DNA of 28,234 nucleotides from Chloroflexota bacterium (GTDB taxonomy: Bacteria; Chloroflexota; Anaerolineae; Aggregatilineales; Phototrophicaceae): positions 1-28,234 of the forward strand of contig JAEZAF010000040.1 of NCBI GenBank assembly GCA_023430545.1, given 5' to 3'. The notes beneath the pieces are model-generated. The model was not told the origin of the DNA. It did no database searches and saw only the letters and a program-made list of their open reading frames with translations. Each line of letters begins with the position of its first letter. The first letter of the stretch is position 1. A program made the position numbers and the translations under genes. Below, in pieces: positions 23,842 through 28,234 of this stretch.

Positions 23842-24795
23842 ATGACTGTTGATTCAGATCGTTCTGTTGGACATTGTCAGGCTGTTATGCACGACCTTGG
23901 GATCGTTATTGTCAACTGGAATACCTGCGCCCTGCTTCGCAAATGCCTGCAGACAGTGGTTGCCCAGACCGACGTCCGTTATCGCGCCATTGTCGTTGAC
24001 AATGCCTCGACCGATGGCAGCGCCGAAATGGTCCGGGATGAATTTCCCGATATTGAGTTGATTCAAAGCGGCGGGAACAACGGCTATTCGTATGCCAACA
24101 ACCTCGCGCTGCGTGCCATGGGCTTTCAGAGCGCGGGGAATGTCTCCGATGATGCGCCGCGTTATGCCCTTCTCTTAAACCCTGATACCGAACTTCCCTC
24201 TCACGCACTGTCTGCGATGGTGCAATATATGGATGCACACCCGGATGTGGGTGTGGCAGGGCCGAAGCTGATCATGCCGGAAGATGGCAACCAGCTCGAT
24301 AAAGCCTGCCGACGCAGTTTCCCGACGCCTGAAGTTGCGTTCTACCATTATTCCGGGCTGGCAAAGCTCTTTCCGGACAGTCCTCGCTTTGCGCGTTATA
24401 ATATGACCTATGTTGACCCTGACACTGAACTTGAAGTAGACTCCGTCGTCGGGGCTTATATGCAGGTACGGCGGGAAGCCATCCGCGCGGTGGGCTTACT
24501 CGACGAGGCATTCTTCATGTATGGAGAGGATCTGGATTGGGCGTTTCGGATCAAGAGCATGGGTTGGAAGGTGATGTACAACCCGCAGGTCGTGGTCAGG
24601 CACGTCAAACGGGCAGCGAGTCGACGGAGTCCGAAAGCGCAGTTCGAATTTTACCGGGCAATGCTGATTTTTTATCGCAAGCATTTCCAGAGTACGACAC
24701 CGCGCGGGATTCACATCCTCGTTCTGCTCGCCCTGCTGATGAAAGGAGGGCGGAAGCTGTGGCCCGAAGTGATAGCAGCGCAGCACGCGACATGA
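23842..24795 (+). CDS. Family 2 glycosyltransferase (rhamnosyltransferase-like)
   Basis: A 317-residue GT-A transferase. It has IVIVNWNTCALLRKCLQTVVAQ, VDNASTDGSAEMV, the metal-binding LLNPDTE, and EDLDWAFRIKSMGWKVMYNPQ with the catalytic acidic residues. This layout is typical of GT2 enzymes that add rhamnose or related sugars to lipid-linked exopolysaccharide or O-antigen. A hydrophobic C-terminal segment (ILVLLALLMKGG) may touch the membrane. ATG at 23842 and ATG at 23887 both lack a good ribosome site; the second begins directly at the fold (MHDLGIVIVNWN) and is equally possible. The gene overlaps the next gene by 37 bases. Confidence 0.9.
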   Translation: MTVDSDRSVGHCQAVMHDLGIVIVNWNTCALLRKCLQTVVAQTDVRYRAIVVDNASTDGSAEMVRDEFPDIELIQSGGNNGYSYANNLALRAMGFQSAGNVSDDAPRYALLLNPDTELPSHALSAMVQYMDAHPDVGVAGPKLIMPEDGNQLDKACRRSFPTPEVAFYHYSGLAKLFPDSPRFARYNMTYVDPDTELEVDSVVGAYMQVRREAIRAVGLLDEAFFMYGEDLDWAFRIKSMGWKVMYNPQVVVRHVKRAASRRSPKAQFEFYRAMLIFYRKHFQSTTPRGIHILVLLALLMKGGRKLWPEVIAAQHAT

Positions 24796-26321
24796 TCCAG
24801 CGGGGTGAGCCAAAGCCCGGAGAAAGCGCGAAGCCGGTTACAGAACAGCGCAGTCACTATTTTGTGGCCGCCGCGCCACCCAACAGCCGCGCAGAGCGCC
24901 GTTCCAACCGACTGCGCACATTATTTCAGATTCTGGTCGTCGTCAGCGATGCCGTGATGCTGTTCGCGGCGTTTGCGCTCGGCTATCTGGCGCGTGTCTA
25001 TGCACCGCTGACAGGGGCTTCACCGACCGCTGTCCCCGGCTTTGACCGTTATCTGCCAACGCTGTTTCTGCATGTCACTCTGGTGATGCTTATCCTGTAT
25101 TTCAGCCGGATGTATCATCAGCGGCGGAGTGCCAGCCGCATCGACCTGCTGCGCTCGATTGCCGGTATCGTGACGGTCGGCGTGACGATGGTCTACGGTT
25201 TGCAGGATCTGTTCTTCAAACAGACCAGCTACGAAGTCGATTACCCGCGCACGATGTTCTTCTACAACGTGATCTTCAGCATCGTGCTGATCTTCACAGG
25301 GCGCGAGATCCTGCGTATGCTGCTCAATCAACTGCGTCGGCGCGGCCTCGCACGCGACAACCTGCTGATCGTGGGCACTGGTCGCATCGCCCGTGACCTG
25401 ACACAGAATATCCTCTCGAAACCACTGTTGGGTTATAACATCGTCGGCGTGGTCAACAGCCAGCTTCGTCCCAAGGGAAGAATGCTCGGCGTGCCGTTCC
25501 TCGGCCTGTATGAGGACATCCCACGCATCATTGACGATTATCATGTCGAGCAGGTCATCATCGCGATCCCGGATGCACGCCGTCAGGAGATCGCCGAACT
25601 GATCACACTATGCCAGCGCGGACGGGTGGATATCAAGGTTTACCCGGACCTGTTCTCGTATATGGCGAGCGATATGAACGTCGATGACCTCGGCGGGACA
25701 CCGCTGCTGACGGTCCGGGACATCGCGCTGCGCGGATGGAAGCTGAGCGCAAAGCGGGCAATGGACCTGATCGGTTCATCGGTGGGGCTGGTGATGCTTT
25801 CACCGATGATGCTGCTGACAGCGCTGATGATCCGGCTGGAATCACCGGGGCCGATCTTCTACACGCAGGAGCGCATGGGACTGGACGGTCGCTCGTTCCC
25901 GATGATCAAGTTCCGTTCCATGCGTGAAGATGCCGAGGCGCACGGCCCCGGCTGGACGAAGGAAAATGACCCGCGTGTGACACGCATTGGCCGTATCATG
26001 CGCCATGCCAACTGGGACGAAATCCCGCAGTTGATCAACGTCCTGCTTGGGCATATGAGCCTGGTCGGGCCGAGACCGGAGCGTGCCGTCTGGGTGCAGG
26101 AATTCAAGCAGACCATCCCACGCTACATGGAACGCCATCGCGAGAAAAGCGGCATGACCGGTTGGGCACAGGTCAACGGGATGCGTGGGGATACCTCGAT
26201 TGCCGAGCGCACCTCCTACGACTTATGGTATGTTGAGAACTGGTCGCTGTGGCTGGACCTCAAGATCATCATCCGAACGATCTGGCAGACAGTCACCCGC
26301 CAGAATCTGAATGCATACTAA
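24759..26321 (+). CDS. Polyprenyl-phosphate sugar-1-phosphate transferase (exopolysaccharide initiation)
   Basis: A 520-residue bacterial sugar transferase of the WcaJ/WbaP type. It transfers a sugar-1-phosphate to undecaprenyl phosphate and so starts a polysaccharide repeat unit. An N-terminal block of four membrane helices (about 45-195) leads to a NAD-binding-like domain (LLIVGTGRIARDL). A fifth helix (KRAMDLIGSSVGLVMLSPMML) comes before the catalytic domain, which has PGPIFYTQERMG, MIKFRSMREDAE, NWDEIPQLINVL, MSLVGPRPE, and MTGWAQVNG. The GTG at 24759 is used because AAAGGAGG precedes it at 9 bases; an ATG at 24792 forms an ATGA overlap with the stop of the previous gene but has no ribosome site. 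Longer upstream starts would overlap the GT2 gene deeply. Confidence 0.93.
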   Translation: MARSDSSAARDMIQRGEPKPGESAKPVTEQRSHYFVAAAPPNSRAERRSNRLRTLFQILVVVSDAVMLFAAFALGYLARVYAPLTGASPTAVPGFDRYLPTLFLHVTLVMLILYFSRMYHQRRSASRIDLLRSIAGIVTVGVTMVYGLQDLFFKQTSYEVDYPRTMFFYNVIFSIVLIFTGREILRMLLNQLRRRGLARDNLLIVGTGRIARDLTQNILSKPLLGYNIVGVVNSQLRPKGRMLGVPFLGLYEDIPRIIDDYHVEQVIIAIPDARRQEIAELITLCQRGRVDIKVYPDLFSYMASDMNVDDLGGTPLLTVRDIALRGWKLSAKRAMDLIGSSVGLVMLSPMMLLTALMIRLESPGPIFYTQERMGLDGRSFPMIKFRSMREDAEAHGPGWTKENDPRVTRIGRIMRHANWDEIPQLINVLLGHMSLVGPRPERAVWVQEFKQTIPRYMERHREKSGMTGWAQVNGMRGDTSIAERTSYDLWYVENWSLWLDLKIIIRTIWQTVTRQNLNAY

Positions 26322-26336
26322 CGGCACATCAGCAAA

Positions 26337-26648
26337 ATGGATCTGAAGACCCTCACCGAAGCCATGCATGCCTTTGTCGAGAGCAAGGGCTGGTACGCCG
26401 AAGACTCCAGGAAACCGCAGACGCTCAAGAATCTGGCGGTGTCGCTGGTGCTGGAATCCAGTGAAGTGCTGGAGCATTTTCAGTGGAGTGAGGATCTCAA
26501 AGACAAAGAGGCGCTTGCGTCAGAACTGGCAGATGTGCTACTGTATCTGATGCAGCTTGCAAGCCTGAGCGAGATTGATTTAGGCGAGGCAGTGCTGCAA
26601 AAGCTCAAGGTGAACTATAACCGCACCTGGGATTCTGATGCATCCTGA
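26337..26648 (+). CDS. MazG-like nucleotide pyrophosphohydrolase (small, RS21-C6/dCTPase type)
   Basis: A 103-residue all-alpha pyrophosphohydrolase that hydrolyses (d)NTPs to monophosphate and PPi. The metal motif is Glu40-x-x-Glu43 (ESSE) and Glu63-x-x-Asp66 (ELAD). The first helix region has TEAMHAFVESKGWY, followed by KNLAVSLVLE, as in RS21-C6/dCTPase-like proteins. It has a single domain, unlike the duplicated 260-residue MazG, so substrate choice may be dCTP or modified nucleotides. The start lies 15 bases after the sugar transferase stop, with no strong ribosome site, suggesting co-transcription. A terminator follows. Its link with exopolysaccharide genes is probably positional only. 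Confidence 0.88.
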   Translation: MDLKTLTEAMHAFVESKGWYAEDSRKPQTLKNLAVSLVLESSEVLEHFQWSEDLKDKEALASELADVLLYLMQLASLSEIDLGEAVLQKLKVNYNRTWDSDAS

Positions 26649-26683
26649 TCTGTTTGTACACTTCCCCTCCCCTGATTTCCGAC

Positions 26684-26716
26684 CGCATGCCCTGGCATAG
26701 GGCGCGCGTTTTTTCA
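26684..26716 (+). terminator. Terminator after the MazG-like gene
   Basis: A stem GCCCT (26689-26693) with AGGGC (26699-26703), extendable outward through CGC/GCG pairs with one mismatch, then TTTTTTCATTTT. It lies about 35 bases past the stop codon and before the prolyl-tRNA synthetase gene. Confidence 0.7.
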
Positions 26717-26798
26717 TTTTCCCTGAGTTCACAATCTCACCGGCAAACTTTATAATCCACCCTATTATCGATCTGCACCAGAGAAGGATAACTTCGTC

Positions 26799-28234
26799 AT
26801 GGCATCACAGGCTGTCACGCCTCAAAGTGAAGATTTCTCCAAGTGGTATAACGAGATCGTCTACCGGGCTGATCTGGCGGCACAGTCACCGGTTCGCGGC
26901 TGTGTCATCATCAAGCCCTACGGTTACGAGATCTGGGAAGCAATTCGCAATGGTCTGGACCGACGATTCAAGGAAACCGGCCACCAGAACGCCTACTTCC
27001 CGCTGTTTATCCCTGAAAGCTACCTGAAGCGCGAAGCCGAACACGTCGAAGGCTTCAGCCCGGAGCTGGCGGTGGTGACACATGCTGGTGGCAAGGAACT
27101 GGAAGAACCGCTGGTGGTACGCCCCACCTCCGAGACCATCATCGGCGAAGCCTTCAGCCAGTGGATTCAGTCCTACCGCGACCTGCCCCTGCTGATTAAT
27201 CAGTGGGCGAACGTCGTCCGGTGGGAACTGCGCACCCGCCCCTTCCTGAGAACGGCGGAGTTCCTGTGGCAGGAAGGTCACACCGCGCATGTGGACGAAA
27301 CCGAGGCCGAAGACGAGACGCTCCAGATGCTGGACATCTACGCCGATTTCGCGATCAATGAAGCGGCCATACCGGTCATCAAGGGACAGAAAAGCGAGAT
27401 CGAGAAGTTCGCAGGCGCACTGCGCACCTACACCATCGAGGCGATGATGCGCGATGGCAAGGCGCTCCAGAGCGGGACCAGCCACAACCTCGGCCAGAAC
27501 TTCGCCAAGGCCTTCGAGATCAAGTATCTGTCGAAGGATAACGTCGAGGAATACTGCTGGACGACCTCATGGGGGATGAGCACGCGCATGGTTGGCGCGA
27601 TTGTCATGGCGCATGGAGACGACAAAGGTCTGCGCCTGCCCCCACGTATCGCCCCGATTCAGGTAGTGGCCCTGCCGATTTACAAGACAGACGAGGAGCG
27701 CGACGCGGTACTGGATACGGTTCACAAACTGGTCACGCAGCTTCGCAAGGCGGGCCTGCGCGTTCACATCGACGACCGCGACGAAACACCTGGTTACAAA
27801 TTCAATGACTGGGAAATGCGCGGTGTGCCGGTGCGTCTGGAAGTCGGCCCCAAGGACGTCCAGAATGCCAAGGCGGTGCTGGCTCGTCGCGACATCCCCG
27901 GCAAGGAAGGCAAGCTGTTCACCTTACAGGAAGGCATCGTCGAGACGGTCAAGACTCTGCTGAACGACATCCACGAGAACATGCTGAAGCAGGCGACCGA
28001 GTTCCGCGATTCGAGCATCCATGATGTGACGAATTATGAGGACTTCAAGCGTGTGATCGATGAAGGCGGATGGGCACGCGGCTGGTGGGCAGGCAGCAAT
28101 GAAGATGAGCGTGCAGTCAAGGAAGAGACCGGCGCAACCCTGCGCTGCTTCCCGCTGGATCAGCCGGGTGGTGAGGGCAAGTGTCTGATGACCGGTACGC
28201 AGGCAACCCGCATCGCACTTTTCGCGAAGGCATA
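26799..28234 (+). CDS. proS: Prolyl-tRNA synthetase, archaeal/eukaryotic type (last codons cut)
   Basis: The frame is open from an ATG at 26799 to the window end, giving 478 complete codons, about the full family length (roughly 480). Only the last codon(s) and the stop are missing. It charges tRNA-Pro with proline. Class II motifs are visible: RPTSETI, the motif 2 region RTRPFLRTAEFLWQEGH, and GTSHNLGQNFAKAF. The anticodon-binding domain starts at APIQVVALPIY. The C-terminal archaeal-type extension runs from WWAGSNEDER to the end and contains only part of the usual Cys set (LRCFPLD and GKCLMTG). This is the short 'archaeal-type' ProRS lacking the bacterial editing insertion. GAGAAGGA precedes the ATG. 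Confidence 0.95.
   Translation, partial: MASQAVTPQSEDFSKWYNEIVYRADLAAQSPVRGCVIIKPYGYEIWEAIRNGLDRRFKETGHQNAYFPLFIPESYLKREAEHVEGFSPELAVVTHAGGKELEEPLVVRPTSETIIGEAFSQWIQSYRDLPLLINQWANVVRWELRTRPFLRTAEFLWQEGHTAHVDETEAEDETLQMLDIYADFAINEAAIPVIKGQKSEIEKFAGALRTYTIEAMMRDGKALQSGTSHNLGQNFAKAFEIKYLSKDNVEEYCWTTSWGMSTRMVGAIVMAHGDDKGLRLPPRIAPIQVVALPIYKTDEERDAVLDTVHKLVTQLRKAGLRVHIDDRDETPGYKFNDWEMRGVPVRLEVGPKDVQNAKAVLARRDIPGKEGKLFTLQEGIVETVKTLLNDIHENMLKQATEFRDSSIHDVTNYEDFKRVIDEGGWARGWWAGSNEDERAVKEETGATLRCFPLDQPGGEGKCLMTGTQATRIALFAKA

Overview
The window is ordinary chromosomal bacterial DNA of moderately high GC, densely coded on both strands. It has no phage, plasmid or transposase genes, and I saw no tRNA or rRNA. 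The gene set suggests a Chloroflexota (Anaerolineae-like) bacterium: a VWA/amidotransferase-like giant membrane protein, an archaeal-type prolyl-tRNA synthetase, a receiver-PAS-GAF-kinase hybrid, a DnaB-like ATPase divergent from a primary-type sigma factor, and intergenic CCCTAACCC-type repeats. That placement is inference from gene content and recollection of similar genomes, not a measured result.

Left part (1-5000, all minus strand): a response regulator and a multi-pass sensor kinase (overlapping genes), then a MacB/LolD-type ABC ATPase and an FtsX-like permease that runs off the left edge. Three 11-bp-phased direct repeats lie just upstream of the ATPase promoter and look like the binding site of the adjacent OmpR/PhoB-type regulator, so this reads as one sensing-and-export module. 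A gamma-glutamyltransferase-like enzyme is divergent from it (5153-6775).

Middle part (6776-16346): an SDR oxidoreductase, a small unknown gene and a lipoprotein on the minus strand; a small basic protein, a hybrid sensor kinase with a degenerate receiver, and a 1001-residue VWA protein on the plus strand. This 8.4-kb block is bracketed by two related non-coding elements in inverted orientation (about 6846-7130 and 15578-15841). Each has an almost identical promoter-like block with an extended -10, followed by GCAGCA/CTGCTG-rich potential hairpins around a run of eight T. I regard them as two copies of an undescribed small-RNA or repeat family, the most interesting signal in the window. Between copy B and the next gene lie further hairpin-forming intergenic repeats.

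Right part (16347-28234): a GT4 glycosyltransferase and a DnaB-like ATPase on the minus strand, then plus-strand genes for an RpoD-type sigma factor (with a structured upstream region), a polytopic membrane protein, a branched-chain aminotransferase, a second ABC ATPase without an adjacent permease, a GT2 glycosyltransferase overlapping a polyprenyl-phosphate sugar transferase (start of exopolysaccharide assembly), a MazG-like pyrophosphohydrolase and prolyl-tRNA synthetase, cut within its last visible codon by the window edge.
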